Positions 21,401 to 34,448 are shown, counted from the first letter of the stretch. The stretch: DNA of 64,000 nucleotides from Aspidapion aeneum (GCA_963576565.1 OY755045.1:4541477-4605476), one strand, 5' to 3'. Numbers and translations: made by a program. Notes: generated by a model from the sequence alone, not told the origin.

Positions 21401-22350
21401 TGTTGTAAAAGTTGTAAGTAAATATGTATGTTTGTGTCACGCTAGAGGCTAAACGGCTGAACCGATTTTGACAAAAAAGGTGTCGTTGAATTGGTACTGA
21501 TCTCGAAGGTGCTATAGGCTATATCTTTTAAAAGAGAAATCAACATGGCGGTCTTCAGACGCCATTTTGTCACATGATGTAGGCTTTAAGGCATACAAAT
21601 TATCTAAATTTCAGGCGATTTTATTGAAATTTCTTTGAGTACCTATTGCAAATGTCCTCTAATTTGCTGTACTTACTTTGTAGTTCTCCCTGCTCCCACC
21701 CGTCTCCCCTCCTGTCATTCCCCCACCCTATTGAAAAACCATATTCTCATAATTTTATCAAATATAGAACGATTTCAAAAATTCCTTTTGCATACGCTTT
21801 CAGATTTTTTTTACACACCATTTTACTAGCCCCCTTCTTCTCTCTCTCTCTCTCCTTCTCTCCATCCTTATTAGTAATAGTTATAGCTATAACTTTCACA
21901 AATATAAAGCGATTTCTAAAAATTATTTCTGCACACGCTTTAAGACTTTTTCCAACATCATTTTACTATAAACAACAAGTGAAATTAAAGAAAGAAAAAT
22001 AAGAAAAAAGTTTTCTGCTTCGGCCGGGGATCGAACCCGGGATCTCTTGCTATCTAGGCAAACATTCTACCACTGAACCACCGAAGCCACACATAAATTT
22101 TCGGAAAACTTCTATCTATGCAGGCCGCGGTGTCTCAATACAAGAACGAGATACTCTCAGGGTATTAACTCGACCAAGTCATCCAACTGATCTCTAAATT
22201 CTTCTTTCCCACTGCCAAAGGTTTTACTAGTTTGCCCCTTCCTCTCCCTCTCTTCTACCCACCTTTCTCATTAGTAATAGTTATACCTTTCACAAATTTA
22301 GAGCGATTTCAAAAATTCTTTCGGCACACGCTTTAAGATTTTCTACACCT
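21366..22350 (+). repeat. interspersed repeat R1, left copy, flanking the satellite
   Basis: Bases 21366-21770 are the reverse complement of 31009-31415 on the other side of the satellite. Shared phrases include GTGTCACGCTAGAGGCTAAA, GGCTTTAAGGCATACAAATT and TCCCCTCCTGTCATTCCCCC. The phrase CGGCTGAACCGATTTTGACA resembles the core motif of the Helentron-like copies. To its right, a unit with CGATTTCAAAAATTC and CACGCTTTAAGA occurs three times in diverged form (21740-21820, 21835-21970, 22225-22350). The tRNA-like sequence lies between the second and third. Confidence 0.7.
22017..22087 (-). tRNA. tRNA-like sequence, apparent anticodon AGA on a glycine-type body
   Basis: Read on the minus strand, the 71 bases fold as a full cloverleaf: acceptor GCTTCGG/CCGAAGC (7 of 7), D arm GTTC..GAAT, anticodon stem TTTGC/GCAAG (one wobble), 5-base variable region, and T arm CCGGG-TTCGATC-CCCGG. 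The A box (TGGTTCAGTGG) and B box (GGTTCGATCC) are good, and a T6 run, a possible Pol III stop, follows within 10 bases. The 7-base anticodon loop CTAGATA gives AGA (serine), but class I serine tRNAs are not expected because tRNA-Ser has a long variable arm. The body looks like tRNA-Gly. It sits within repeat DNA, so a tRNA-derived repeat or pseudogene is as likely as a working gene. Confidence 0.6.
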
Positions 22351-23222
22351 ATTTTTTGGGTAAAGCTAAATGAGTTGTAAACGCATAGTACTTTTTATAA
22401 GGCTGAATAAGAATTAAAGCTAAAATCTGGAAAAAAAAAATTTATAATAAAAAAAACACCCAACTGCTAAATTTACTTGTAAGTTGGGTAGTTTTTTTTA
22501 TTTAAAATTAAAAAAAATTTATCTCGAATTTTATTTGAATGCCATCTAGTCTTTTCTCAAATGTCTGTCTTTCTGTCTTGGCAATCCAAACCAGTCGCTG
22601 CTTACAACTATACTATACGAAGAAGAAACGCGGCGGGTGGGTGGCAGGGGGAGCCACGGAGCGCCTCTCTCCTTCTGCGTTCCGAGAAGACCCATGTAAG
22701 CACAATGGGCCCACTTGAATCTCGGTAATGGGACCTCTCGAGATAACAATGGGCCTTTGGTTCTGTTTAGGTACCTTTTTTGTGTAAATTTCGAAATGAT
22801 GACCGGGCGGCATTCGAACCATTCGGGTGCCCTGCGGGGGATCTGGTTTGTGCCTTTTTTTGAAGGGTATACCCATCAGAGAAGACCCATGTATACACCC
22901 ATGAGAATTCAATACGTATTCGGACTTGGTAGAATAGAGTTAAATATTTTTGGTCTACCAGATGCTGTGCTGTGCCTAATTACTAGATTATATGTATAAC
23001 TACCAAATGGCCCAAAAATTTTGGACTTATACCGAGGTATCTATTATTCAAATGGGTCCAGTAGCTTTTGAAACATGAGAATTACACAAGGTTCTATTTG
23101 CAGTAATGCAGAAACGTGGGAGGGGAATACGAATAGCTTTCGATGATTTCTAATTTTGTAGCTACAAAATTTGCTATAAATAGGTCTCTATCATGTTATA
23201 TAGTTGTACAAGGAAGTTAAAA
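22351..23222. other. no gene recognised; GC-rich patch at 22620-22870
   Basis: The patch has open frames on both strands (22546-22999) and a repeated GAGAAGACCCATGTA (about 22684 and 22881). No protein motif is recognisable. A short CTGTCTTTCTGTCTTGG at 22563 recalls the CTGT tracts of the Helentron-like family but lacks its other blocks. Confidence 0.35.
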
Positions 23223-26200
23223 CTGTATGACGCCACAATACTGCAACTCGGTGCTTTTTTTGATAAACTGTATAGTTTGTAAAATATGAATTTTCAAAGT
23301 TTTGCCATTTTGGTCTTATGGGTTTCCCCATACTAAAAATCGCTAAATGACGTTTTTTGGAATCTCAAGTTACTCAGTGGTTTTTTCGTATCTGTATGAC
23401 GCCACAATACTGCAACTCGGTGCTTTTTTTGATAAACAGTATAGTTTGTAAAATATGAATTTTCAAAGTGTTGCCATTTTGGTCTTATAGGTTTCCCTAT
23501 ACTAAAAATAGCTAAATGACGTTTTTTGGAATCTCAACTCACTCAGTGGTTTTTTCGTATCTGTATGACGCTACAATACTGCAACTCGGTGCTTTTTTTG
23601 ATAAACTGTATAGTTTGTAAAATATGAATTTCCAAAGTTTTGCCATTTTGGTCTTATGGGTTTCCCCATACTAAAAATCGCTAAATGACGTTTTTTGGAA
23701 TCTCAACTTACTCAGTGGTTTTTTCGTATCTGTATGACGCCACAATACTGCAACTCGGTGCTTTTTTTGATAAATTGTATAGTTTGTAAAATATGAATTT
23801 TCAAAGTTTTGCCATTTTGGTCTTATAGGTTTCCCTATACTAAAAATCGCTAAATGACGTTTTTTGGAATCTCAACTCAATCGGTAGTTTTTTCGTATCT
23901 GTATGACGCCACAATACTGCAACTCGGTGCTTTTTTAGATATACTGTATAGTTTGTAAAATATGAATTTTCAAAGTTTTGCCATTTTGGTCTTATGGGTT
24001 TCCCTATACTAAAAATAGCTAAATGACGTTTTTTGGAATCTCAACTCATTCAGTGGTTTTATCATATCTGTATGACGCCACAAAACTGCAACTCGGTGCT
24101 TTTTTAGATATACTGTATAGTTTGTAAAATATGAATTTTCAAAGTTTTGCCATTTTGGACTTATGGGTTTCCTTATACTAAAAATCGCTAAATGACGTTT
24201 TTTGGAATCTCAACTCATTCAGTGGATTTATCATATCTGTATGACGCCACAATACTGCAACTCGGTGCTTTTTTTGATAAATTGTATAGTTTGTAAAATA
24301 TGAATTTTCAAAGTGTTGCCATTTTGGTCTTATAGGTTTCCCTATACTAAAAATCGCTAAATGACGTTTTTTGGAATCTCAACTCAATCGGTAGTTTTTT
24401 CGTATCTGTATGACGCCACAATACTGCAACTCGGTGCTTTTTTAGATATACTGTATAGTTTGTAAAATATGAATTTTCAAAATGTTGCCATTTTGGTCTT
24501 ATGGATTTCCCTATACTAAAAATAGCTAAATGACGTTTTTTGGAATCTCAACTCAGTGGTTTTTTCGTATCTGTATGACGCTACAATACTGCAACTCGGT
24601 GCTTTTTTTGATAAACTGTATAGTTTGTAAAATATGAATTTTCAAAGTTTTGCCATTTTGGTCTTATGGGTTTCCCCATACTAAAAATCGCTAAATGACG
24701 TTTTTTGGAATCTCAACTCATTCAGTGGTTTTATCATATCTGTATGACGCCACAATACTGCAACTCGGTGCTTTTTTTTGATAAATTGTATAGTTTGTAA
24801 AGTATGAATTTTCAAAGTTTTGCCATTTTGGTCTTATGGGTTTCCCTATACTAAAAATCGCTAAATGACGTTTTTTGGAATCTCAACTCAATCGGTAGTT
24901 TTTTCGTATCTATATGGTAAATAATACTGCAACTCGGTGCTTTTTTTGATATACTGTATAGTTTGTAAAATATGAATTTTCAAAGTTTTGCCATTTTGAT
25001 CTTATGGGTTTCCTTATACTAAAAATCGCTAAATGACGTTTTTTGGAATCTCAACTCATTCAGTGGTTTTATCATATCTGTATGACGCCACAATACTGCA
25101 ACTCGGTGTTTTTTTGATAAACTGTATAGTTTGTAAAATATGAATTTTCAGTTTTGCCATTTTGGTCTTATGGGTTTCCCTATACTAAAAATCGCTAAAT
25201 GACGTTTTTTGGAATCTCAACTCACTCAGTGGTTTTTTCGTATCTGTATGACGCCACAATACTGCAACTCGGTGCTTTTTTTGATAAACTGTATAGTTTG
25301 TAAAATATGAATTTTCAAAGTTTTGCTATTTTGGTCTTATGGGTTTCCCTATATTAAAAATCGCTAAATGACGTTTTCTGGAATCTCAACTCATTCAGTA
25401 GTTTTTTTGTATCTGTATGACGCCACAAGACTGCAACTCGGTGCTTTTTTTGATAAACTGTGTAGTTTGTAAAATATGTACTTTTTAAGTTTTGCCATTT
25501 TGGTCTTATGGGTTTCCCTATACTAAAAATCGCTAAATGACGTTTTTTGGAATCTCAACTCATTCAGTGGTTTTTTTGTATCTGTATGACGCCACAAGAC
25601 TGCAACTCGGTGCTTTTTTTGATAAACTGTGTAGTTTGTAAAATATGTACTTTCTAAGTTTTGCCATTTTGGTCTTATGGGTTTCCCTATACTAAAAATC
25701 GCTAAATGACGTTTTTTGGAATCTCAACTCACTCAGTGGTTTTTTCGTATCTCTATAACGCCACAATACTGCTTTTTTTGATAAACTGTATAGTTTGTAA
25801 AATATGAATTTTCAAAGTTTTGCCATTTTGGTCTTATGGGTTTCCCTATACTAAAAATAGCTAAATGACGTTTTTTGGAATCTCAACTCACTCAGTGGTT
25901 TTTTCGTATCTGTATGACGCCACAATACTGCAACTCGATGCTTTTTTTGATATAAACTGTATAGTTTGTAAAATATGAATTTTCAAAGTTTTGCCATTTT
26001 GGTCTTATGGGTTTCCCTATACTAAAAATCGCTAAATGACGTTTTTTGGGATCTCAACTCACTCAGTGGTTTTTTCGTATCTCTATAACGCCACAATACT
26101 GCAACTCGGTGCTTTTTTTGATAAACTGTATAGTTTGTAAAATATGAATTTTCAAAGTTTTGCCATTTTGGTCTTATGGGTTTCCCTATACTAAAAATAG

Positions 26201-29200
26201 CTAAATGACGTTTTTTGGAATCTCAACTCACTCAGTGGTTTTTTCGTATCTGTATGACGCCACAATACTGCAACTCGGTGCTTTTTTTGATAAACTGTAT
26301 AGTTTGTAAAATATGAATTTTCAAAGTTTTGCCATTTTGGTCTTATGGGTTTCCCTATACTAAAAATCGCTAAATGACGTTTTTTGGAATCTCAACTCAT
26401 TCAGTGGTTTTTTTGTATCTGTATGACGCCACAAGACTGCAACTCGGTGCTTTTTTTGATAAACTGTGTAGTTTGTAAAATATGTACTTTCTAAGTTTTG
26501 CCATTTTGGTCTTATGGGTTTCCCTATACTAAAAATCGCTAAATGACGTTTTTTGGAATCTCAACTCATTCAGTGGTTTTTTTGTATCTGTATGACGCCA
26601 CAAGACTGCAACTCGGTGCTTTTTTTGATAAACTGTGTAGTTTGTAAAATATGTACTTTCTAAGTTTTGCCATTTTGGTCTTATGGGTTTCCCTATACTA
26701 AAAATCGCTAAATGACGTTTTTTGGAATCTCAACTCATTCAGTGGTTTTTTTGTATCTGTATGACGCCACAAGACTGCAACTCGGTGCTTTTTTTGATAA
26801 ACTGTGTAGTTTGTAAAATATGTACTTTCTAAGTTTTGCCATTTTGGTCTTATGGGTTTCCCTATACTAAAAATCGCTAAATGACGTTTTTTGGAATCTC
26901 AACTCATTCAGTGGTTTTTTTGTATCTGTATGACGCCACAAGACTGCAACTCGGTGCTTTTTTTGATAAACTGTGTAGTTTGTAAAATATGTACTTTCTA
27001 AGTTTTGCCATTTTGGTCTTATGGGTTTCCCTATACTAAAAATCGCTAAATGACGTTTTTTGGAATCTCAACTCATTCAGTGGTTTTTTTGTATCTGTAT
27101 GACGCCACAAGACTGCAACTCGGTGCTTTTTTTGATAAACTGTGTAGTTTGTAAAATATGTACTTTCTAAGTTTTGCCATTTTGGTCTTATGGGTTTCCC
27201 TATACTAAAAATCGCTAAATGACGTTTTTTGGAATCTCAACTCACTCAGTGGTTTTTTCGTATCTCTATAACGCCACAATACTGCAACTCGGTGCTTTTT
27301 TTGATAAACTGTATAGTTTGTAAAATATGAATTTTCAAAGTTTTGCCATTTTGGTCTTATGGGTTTCCCTATACTAAAAATAGCTAAATGACGTTTTTTG
27401 GAATCTCAACTCACTCAGTGGTTTTTTCGTATCTGTATGACGCCACAATACTGCAACTCGGTGCTTTTTTTGATAAACTGTATAGTTTGTAAAATATGAA
27501 TTTTCAAAGTTTTGCCATTTTGGTCTTATGGGTTTCCCTATACTAAAAATCGCTAAATGACGTTTTTTGGGATCTCAACTCACTCAGTGGTTTTTTCGTA
27601 TCTCTATAACGCCACAATACTGCAACTCGGTGCTTTTTTTGATAAACTGTATAGTTTGTAAAATATGAATTTTTAAAGTTTTGCCATTTTGGTCTTATGG
27701 GTTTCCCTATACTAAAAATAGGTAAATGACGTTTTTTGGAATCTCAACTCACTCAGTGGTTTTTTCGTATCTGTATGACGCTACAATACTGCAACTCGGT
27801 GCTTTTTTTGATAAACTGTATAGTTTGTAAAATATGAATTTTCAAAGTTTTGCCAATTTGGTCTTATGGGTTTCCCTATACTAAAAATAGCTAAATGACG
27901 TTTTTTGGAATCTCAACTCACTCAGTGGTTTCTTCGTATCTCTATGACGCCACAATACTGCAACTCGGTGCTTTTTTTGATAAACTGTATAGTTTGTAAA
28001 ATATGAATTTTCAAAGTTTTGCCATTTTGGTCTTATGGGTTTCCTTATACTAAAAATCGCTAAATGACGTTTTTTGGAATCTCAACTCATTCAGTGGTTT
28101 TATCATATCTGTATGACGCCACAATACTGCAACTCGGTGCTTTTTTTTGATAAATTGTATAGTTTGTAAAGTATGAATTTTCAAAGTTTTGCCATTTTGG
28201 TCTTATGGGTTTCCCTATACTAAAAATCGCTAAATGACGTTTTTTGGAATCTCAACTCAATCGGTAGTTTTTTCGTATCTATATGGTAAATAATACTGCA
28301 ACTCGGTGCTTTTTTTGATATACTGTATAGTTTGTAAAATATGAATTTTCAAAGTTTTGCCATTTTGGTCTTATGGGTTTCCTTATACTAAAAATCGCTA
28401 AATGACGTTTTTTGGAATCTCAACTCATTCAGTGGTTTTATCATATCTGTATGACGCCACAATACTGCAACTCGGTGTTTTTTTGATAAACTGTATAGTT
28501 TGTAAAATATGAATTTTCAGTTTTGCCATTTTGGTCTTATGGGTTTCCCTATACTAAAAATCGCTAAATGACGTTTTTTGGAATCTCAACTCACTCAGTG
28601 GTTTTTTCGTATCTGTATGACGCCACAATACTGCAACTCGGTGCTTTTTTTGATAAACTGTATAGTTTGTAAAATATGAATTTTCAAAGTTTTGCTATTT
28701 TGGTCTTATGGGTTTCCCTATATTAAAAATCGCTAAATGACGTTTTCTGGAATCTCAACTCATTCAGTAGTTTTTTTGTATCTGTATGACGCCACAAGAC
28801 TGCAACTCGGTGCTTTTTTTGATAAACTGTGTAGTTTGTAAAATATGTACTTTCTAAGTTTTGCCATTTTGGTCTTATGGGTTTCCCTATACTAAAAATC
28901 GCTAAATGACGTTTTTTGGAATCTCAACTCATTCAGTGGTTTTTTTGTATCTGTATGACGCCACAAGACTGCAACTCGGTGCTTTTTTTGATAAACTGTG
29001 TAGTTTGTAAAATATGTACTTTCTAAGTTTTGCCATTTTGGTCTTATGGGTTTCCCTATACTAAAAATCGCTAAATGACGTTTTTTGGAATCTCAACTCA
29101 CTCAGTGGTTTTTTCGTATCTCTATAACGCCACAATACTGCAACTCGGTGCTTTTTTTGATAAACTGTATAGTTTGTAAAATATGAATTTTCAAAGTTTT

Positions 29201-31020
29201 GCCATTTTGGTCTTATGGGTTTCCCTATACTAAAAATAGCTAAATGACGTTTTTTGGAATCTCAACTCACTCAGTGGTTTTTTCGTATCTGTATGACGCC
29301 ACAATACTGCAACTCGGTGCTTTTTTTGATAAACTGTATAGTTTGTAAAATATGAATTTTCAAAGTTTTGCCATTTTGGTCTTATGGGTTTCCCTATACT
29401 AAAAATCGCTAAATGACGTTTTTTGGGATCTCAACTCACTCAGTGGTTTTTTCGTATCTCTATAACGCCACAATACTGCAACTCGGTGCTTTTTTTGATA
29501 AACTGTATAGTTTGTAAAATATGAATTTTTAAAGTTTTGCCATTTTGGTCTTATGGGTTTCCCTATACTAAAAATAGGTAAATGACGTTTTTTGGAATCT
29601 CAACTCACTCAGTGGTTTTTTCGTATCTGTATGACGCTACAATACTGCAACTCGGTGCTTTTTTTGATAAACTGTATAGTTTGTAAAATATGAATTTTCA
29701 AAGTTTTGCCAATTTGGTCTTATGGGTTTCCCTATACTAAAAATAGCTAAATGACGTTTTTTGGAATCTCAACTCACTCAGTGGTTTCTTCGTATCTCTA
29801 TGACGCCACAATACTGCAACTCGGTGCTTTTTTTGATAAACTGTATAGTTTGTAAAATATGAATTTTCAAAGTTTTGCCATTTTGGTCTTATGGGTTTCC
29901 TTATACTAAAAATCGCTAAATGACGTTTTTTGGAATCTCAACTCATTCAGTGGTTTTATCATATCTGTATGACGCCACAATACTGCAACTCGGTGCTTTT
30001 TTTTGATAAATTGTATAGTTTGTAAAGTATGAATTTTCAAAGTTTTGCCATTTTGGTCTTATGGGTTTCCCTATACTAAAAATCGCTAAATGACGTTTTT
30101 TGGAATCTCAACTCAATCGGTAGTTTTTTCGTATCTATATGGTAAATAATACTGCAACTCGGTGCTTTTTTTGATATACTGTATAGTTTGTAAAATATGA
30201 ATTTTCAAAGTTTTGCCATTTTGGTCTTATGGGTTTCCTTATACTAAAAATCGCTAAATGACGTTTTTTGGAATCTCAACTCATTCAGTGGTTTTATCAT
30301 ATCTGTATGACGCCACAATACTGCAACTCGGTGTTTTTTTGATAAACTGTATAGTTTGTAAAATATGAATTTTCAGTTTTGCCATTTTGGTCTTATGGGT
30401 TTCCCTATACTAAAAATCGCTAAATGACGTTTTTTGGAATCTCAACTCACTCAGTGGTTTTTTCGTATCTGTATGACGCCACAATACTGCAACTCGGTGC
30501 TTTTTTTGATAAACTGTATAGTTTGTAAAATATGAATTTTCAAAGTTTTGCTATTTTGGTCTTATGGGTTTCCCTATATTAAAAATCGCTAAATGACGTT
30601 TTCTGGAATCTCAACTCATTCAGTAGTTTTTTTGTATCTGTATGACGCCACAAGACTGCAACTCGGTGCTTTTTTTGATAAACTGTGTAGTTTGTAAAAT
30701 ATGTACTTTCTAAGTTTTGCCATTTTGGTCTTATGGGTTTCCCTATACTAAAAATCGCTAAATGACGTTTTTTGGAATCTCAACTCATTCAGTGGTTTTT
30801 TTGTATCTGTATGACGCCACAAGACTGCAACTCGGTGCTTTTTTTGATAAACTGTGTAGTTTGTAAAATATGTACTTTCTAAGTTTTGCCATTTTGGTCT
30901 TATGGGTTTCCCTATACTAAAAATCGCTAAATGACGTTTTTTGGAATCTCAACTCACTCAGTGGTTTTTTCGAATCTGTATGACGCCACAATATTGCAAC
31001 ACGGTGCTTTATTTGATAAA
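23223..31020 (+). repeat. 169-bp satellite array, about 46 units with higher-order structure
   Basis: The unit is 169 bp (starts of successive CTGTATGACGCC at 23223, 23392, 23561 and 23730). Constant phrases are ACTGCAACTCGGTGC, TTTTGCCATTTTGGTCTTAT and CGCTAAATGACGTTTTTTGG. Two unit types exist: type A has GTATAGTTTG with TATGAATTTTCAAAG; type B has CAAGACTGC, GTGTAGTTTG and TATGTACTTTCTAAG. Diagnostic variants repeat at exactly 1856 bp (27241 and 29097; 28285 and 30141), giving an 11-unit higher-order block in two near-identical copies, 27241-29096 and 29097-30952. The last six units of the block also occur at about 24740-25725. Five type B units stand in a row at about 26426-27240. There is no open frame. 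Confidence 0.95.
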
Positions 31021-31415
31021 ATTATGCAAATATGGTTTTTGAATAGGGTGGGGGAATGACAGGAGGGGAGATGGGTGGGAGCAGGCATGACTACATAGTA
31101 ACTACACCAAATTAGAGGACATTTGCAATGGGTAATCAAAGGAGTTTCAATAAAATCGCTTGAAATTTAGATAATTTGTATGCCTTAAAGCCTACATCAT
31201 GTTACAAAATTGCGTCTGAAGACCGCAATGTTGATTCCTGTTTAAAAACATATAGCCTATAGCACCTTCGGGATCAGTACCAATTCAACGACACCCTTTT
31301 TGTCAAAATCGGTTCAGCCGTTTAGCCTCTAGCGTGACACAAACATATTTACTTACATACATAAAACAATCGAAAAACATTACCGTTCCTTTCGCCGTGC
31401 TGCAGTTGGGTAAAA
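31009..31415 (-). repeat. repeat R1, right copy, inverted relative to the left copy
   Basis: Reverse complement of 21366-21770. It joins the last satellite unit within a shared TTTGATAAA, so satellite and R1 merge through microhomology. This copy lacks the CGATTTCAAAAATTC units and the tRNA-like segment found beside the left copy. Confidence 0.7.
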
Positions 31416-33867
31416 ATAGGTCCAAAATAGACAGATATACCAAGTAGCCAAGACAATTTTGTAAGCTTAAACTACTTTGAATCGTTAAAGTTTGGGGTTC
31501 TTTATATGTAGTTTGGGGTTCTTTATATGTGAGCTGATTTAGGTTTCTTGGTAAGTTGTCCTACTGAAATTGACATATTGCTGTGATTCAGACATCGCAT
31601 TTGGAATGACTGACGTGAACTTTTGTTTTAACACACTGCGTGTGTGTTTATGTCTGTCTGTAACCCGATAGCTCCTAAACCACTTAACCAATTTTCCTAC
31701 AATTTTCAGAAAAAATAGTGTTCGATACTAAAGCTAAGTTTTTCGAATACATTTTACTCAATAATTTGTGTTTTTAACCAAAAACTTCGTAGAAGCTTTC
31801 GTTTCTGAGATATTTATAAACAACTGTTTTCAAGGCTGATTTATCATGGAGTTCACTTGAAGTATGCTAATAGGCTAGCTAGGAAGGTATCAAATCCGTT
31901 ACGGATCAATTTATTATTTAATATTTTTTTCTAATAAAACTACTGCAATAAATGTTTGTATTTAACAGTTCATATCATTATTTTTGAGACAACTTTTTAC
32001 AACTTTTTTTTGTTGGCCTATGCTATTTGTTATGGTAAACAGCTGATTTCTGTCTAAAAGTTATCCCAAAATTTATGGTATGGAGTTTTCTTGCTTGTAT
32101 AAGACTGAGAATTCAGTATATGAATAAAGAAGTACAGGTTCAGGTTCAGGTTTCAATTCTTGGCACGGTCTCTTCTAGGGGACCATCTGCCAGCATTCAA
32201 CGGTAGATTCCAAGAAGGTCTGACACTTTGGTCACTTGGAATCTGATGCTCTTTCCTCTTCTTTGTAGATTCTGTGTTCTGGTTCTTTCTTCAGGCGTTG
32301 CAGTGTTCTCTTTCTCACTGGTTGATACTGATATAGTTTATTTTAGTGTTTTATACTAAATTCGGTTTGGAGAAGGGTTGGGAGGAAACGGATATTAGTC
32401 CTTTCTCACTGACAAGGCAAATTACCAAAAAAAGAAATAAAAAACAACAAAGAAAAACATAAAAAAGAACACAAAACGGTTAGTCCTTCTAAAATTAAAG
32501 CTTTTTATTTTTATTTTAAGTAGTTTCCCCAACTAACATTTATAGTAGCGGCTACATGTTCTAAAGGCTTTGCTACTTTCTTATAGTAGAAATGTGGTGA
32601 TCCCAACCAAAATTTGTTACTTTTTAGTTCTAGCTACTATTTAGTATCAGGAAATAGTAGATGTTTCGTAAAAACGACCCTCTAAACTACTTCATAGGAT
32701 TGTTTCTTGATAGTCGATTCTGATAGTCTTCTCTACCACAATAGGACGTTGCTAAAGTTTTACTTTCTTTTTAGTCGTTATTTCGTAGTCGCCCTGACTT
32801 TTATATCCTACTTAATTACCACTAGAAAGTTAAGCTTCATTGGAGTCCCAAACAAGTGTCCGACAACTACATTATAACTTTAATTTTTACCACAAAAGTT
32901 TGTGTCATCATAGTAACATCTGATGTAACAATGTAGACAAAATAACTTTTTGGATCAACTTTAAAGCCGCAACTATTTTCAAGTAACCTTTTCGACTATC
33001 AGGGAATATAGTTTGGGACGCCATGTTTTTATGTAAGAAAGAAAATTTAATATTTTTGTTGTCGTTTTATGAGCTCATATTAAAGAGTCATACTATTTTA
33101 TAAACAAATTAGTTGAAGCTTACCAAAAATGCTCTTCTTAAGCACCATTTGTTGGAGTTAACTGTCGATTATGAAAACATAACCTCCAAAATCACAACAC
33201 AAAAATTCCATCAGCTACCAGAAAACGGCTCAATTTTACGGGCGCACCGGTTTTTTGCAATATATATAATGCATGTTATACAAAAAACTTTGCGTCGCAC
33301 TCGAATTTTGATCCTCTGCTCGTAAATTCTCACACTTTTGGATAACATAGTACATATTATAACCATAACCAAACAAAAAAACTAAGCGAGTCTGTTTACT
33401 GTTGTGTCCACCATATTGTGTAACAATTCTACCAAAAAGAAACGATTATATTATTTGCAACTACATCGCAACTTTTATGCCATTACGGAAAAAAAACAGC
33501 CTCTACGACGTAGTAGATACCTGGCTACGACGTAGTAGTGTAGTTGTTACTACAGTGACTTTAAACACTTGCCCAAGTAGTTATAACCAGAAATTGGTTC
33601 CCCACTTAAGGAATTATAACGTCGCTGTATGGTATACTGAGACGTAGCGGGAGTACGCTGCGGTTACTTTTAAGAAATTCTTTCTAGTTGGGGTTTCGTC
33701 GTTACAACTTTAATTGTTTGTTGGGTCTCTACTTAGATTATTTCTTTTTTTTTACTTAAAAAGTATATCTAAAAAATTATCTCCTATTTTTTATTATCTT
33801 TGTATTTTTCTATTAATAATCCTTCTTTCTTTAAACAGGGTGTAGTAATTATCCAACCATTATGAAA
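31416..33867. other. no gene recognised
   Basis: Bases 31625-31760 contain CTGTCTGTAACCCGATAGCT and ACCACTTAACCAATTTTCC, a diverged relative of the core motif in the Helentron-like copies. Bases 32130-32340 are richer in GC and may be an old retroelement, but I could not identify it. The open frames at 33113-33647 are not protein-like to me. The rest is AT-rich. Confidence 0.35.
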
Positions 33868-34440
33868 CTATAACTTAATCTGATTGTAATTTAAAAAATT
33901 AAGAAGTATTAGAACTCTATTTTTATTTATGTTTTTTAGCACATCTGCAAATGAGAATGGTAGGGCCATTCCCGTTCTGCCAAGTGCAAAATAGAGATCT
34001 AGGTTGGGTATTCTGTTTATTGGGCATTCCAGAAAAATATGACAAAGATGCTCGATCTGACGCACTCGCAGTAGGGCAGTGGCAGATCCAGGGGGGGGGG
34101 GGGGCACTAGGGGCACTTGCCCCCCCCCGAGAATTTTTTAAATATACAAAAAATGAGTAAAAAGTAATGTTTTTGCTAATAAAAATTCCAAATTTTTGCC
34201 TGCGGCGCATGAAAGTGTCTATTGTTATTATCATCGAAATTACAACCACTGACTAGTTTAATAAAATGCTGCTTAAAAAAATATATACCGTTTTTTACCA
34301 ACAGAGAATGTCATCTAAATTGCCCCCCCTCCCCGAGAAGCACTTCTGGATCCGCCCTTGCAGTAGGGAGTTTCTTTGATGTTGATTTTATGTAGATGTT
34401 GTGTTGTAAGACAATGTCCTGATAAAGAAGTACATTTGAA
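33868..34440 (-). pseudogene. LINE ORF2 C-terminus split by a hAT MITE
   Basis: The minus-strand reading upstream of the MITE ends ..IKETPYCEC. After the MITE and one frameshift it continues RQIEHLCHIFLECPINRIPN, LYFALGRTGMALPFSFADVL and NINKNRVLILLNFLNYNQIK before a stop at 33868. The C-x-C, then H-x-x-x-x-C-P pattern near the C-terminus is typical of Jockey/I/R1-type LINEs. Only the tail is present, consistent with 5' truncation. The MITE at 34077-34360 and its 8-bp duplication account for the interruption. Confidence 0.65.
34077..34360. mobile_element. 284-bp hAT MITE with perfect 8-bp target duplication
   Basis: The ends are CAGTGGCAGATCCAGGGGGG and its diverged mate (reverse CAAGGGCGGATCCAGAAG). 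CAGTAGGG occurs immediately outside both ends (34069-34076 and 34361-34368). An 8-bp duplication with CAGTGGCG-type ends is diagnostic of hAT transposition. The interior is AT-rich with no coding. Confidence 0.9.
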
Positions 34441-34448
34441 AACGAATA

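Noticed and set aside
23223..31020. Regularly spaced repeats resembling a CRISPR array
   Set aside because: Units are contiguous 169-bp tandem repeats without unique spacers, in an arthropod-type sequence.
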